From: Kiritimatiellia bacterium
GTDB lineage: Bacteria; Verrucomicrobiota; Kiritimatiellia; UBA8416
Direction of reading: 5' to 3'
DNA length: 5,573 nt
Assembly (NCBI GenBank): GCA_007126175.1
Contig: SLBU01000147.1
Location: forward strand, 1-5,573
The notes beneath the pieces were generated by a model that saw only the letters and a program-made list of their open reading frames with translations, was not told where the DNA came from and searched no databases. The position numbers and the translations under genes were made by a program. Numbering within the stretch: the first letter of the stretch is position 1; each line of letters starts with the position of its first letter. Positions 5,405 through 5,573 of this stretch are shown here, one piece after another.

Positions 5405-5573
5405 TCACTCATGCGTTGCCGCCTTTGAAAGTGCTGTCAGCATGGCGGCGACGCGGCGGAGCAGCTCGCGGCCATCTTCAACGCGTGCGACCTCATCGAG
5501 TCGGCTTCCGTCGGCAAGGTCGAGAAGTGAGGCTGACTGGATGGTGGCCTTGTATGCTGTTTCGTAGAACTTC
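5405..5573 (-). CDS. C-terminal part of an unidentified protein (partial)
   Basis: An open minus-strand frame enters from the right edge and ends at a TGA (5407-5405), giving the last 55 residues. The sequence runs KFYETAYKATIQSASLLDLA, then DGSRLDEVARVEDGRELLRR and VAAMLTALSKAATHE. It is mixed in charge, has no long hydrophobic stretch, and reads as two amphipathic helices, so it should be a soluble helical protein. Codon choice is ordinary, with many GCC, CTC and GAC codons, as in a real gene. The final 'ELLRRVAAMLTAL' recalls the last helix of the four-helix-bundle family related to the 23S rRNA intervening-sequence protein. This is a weak resemblance and no function is assigned. Probable intrinsic terminators follow at 5251-5321 and 5208-5233, so it is likely the last gene of its transcript. 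Confidence 0.6.
   Translation of the reverse strand, partial: KFYETAYKATIQSASLLDLADGSRLDEVARVEDGRELLRRVAAMLTALSKAATHE

Noticed and set aside
5203..5412. Minus-strand 69-codon frame overlapping the end of the right-hand gene (ATGAGTGA)
   Set aside because: The overlap looks like translational coupling, but the ribosome site is poor, the product is very basic without features, and the frame reads through the terminator-like hairpins.

Overview
This is a 5.6 kb window from a bacterial chromosome. It holds one well-preserved housekeeping gene, an aconitase, next to a region that looks recently rearranged: a REP-associated tyrosine transposase (RAYT), a cluster of short direct repeats, a gene relic and several hairpins. 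The organism looks Gram-negative. The type of RAYT, with a long C-terminal extension, and the relic's C-terminus, which ends like secreted proteins of Verrucomicrobiota/Kiritimatiellota-type bacteria, suggest the PVC group. That is an impression from remembered family features, not a demonstrated placement.

Layout. Positions 1-101 (minus) hold the start of a membrane-anchored or exported protein that runs off the left edge. Positions 249-353 (minus) hold a 34-residue lysine-rich protein with a near-perfect Shine-Dalgarno sequence, followed by an intrinsic terminator at 188-225. Positions 354-614 are the divergent intergenic region between that gene and the aconitase. Positions 615-3305 (plus) hold a complete 896-residue AcnA-type aconitase with all three iron-sulfur cluster cysteines. 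Positions 3399-3574 hold a cluster of direct repeats built on TGTCGGAAGGGGACAGACAA, including two exact 44-bp copies. Positions 3760-4764 (minus) hold the RAYT, convergent with acnA. A related motif lies in inverted orientation at 4851-4873, upstream of the RAYT. Positions 4902-5084 (minus) hold a 60-residue C-terminal remnant of a secreted-type protein. Positions 5185-5391 are gene-poor and full of hairpins, including probable minus-strand terminators. Positions 5405-5573 (minus) hold the 3' end of an unidentified gene entering from the right edge.

How it fits together. AcnA is a metabolic gene, apparently transcribed alone. The RAYT and the motifs on both sides of it look like a transposase with its recognition repeats, inserted or maintained between acnA and the decayed gene to its right. 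The repeat cluster begins 94 bp after the acnA stop codon, so it may be transcribed as part of the acnA 3' untranslated region. No multi-gene defence system, CRISPR array, tRNA or rRNA was recognised.
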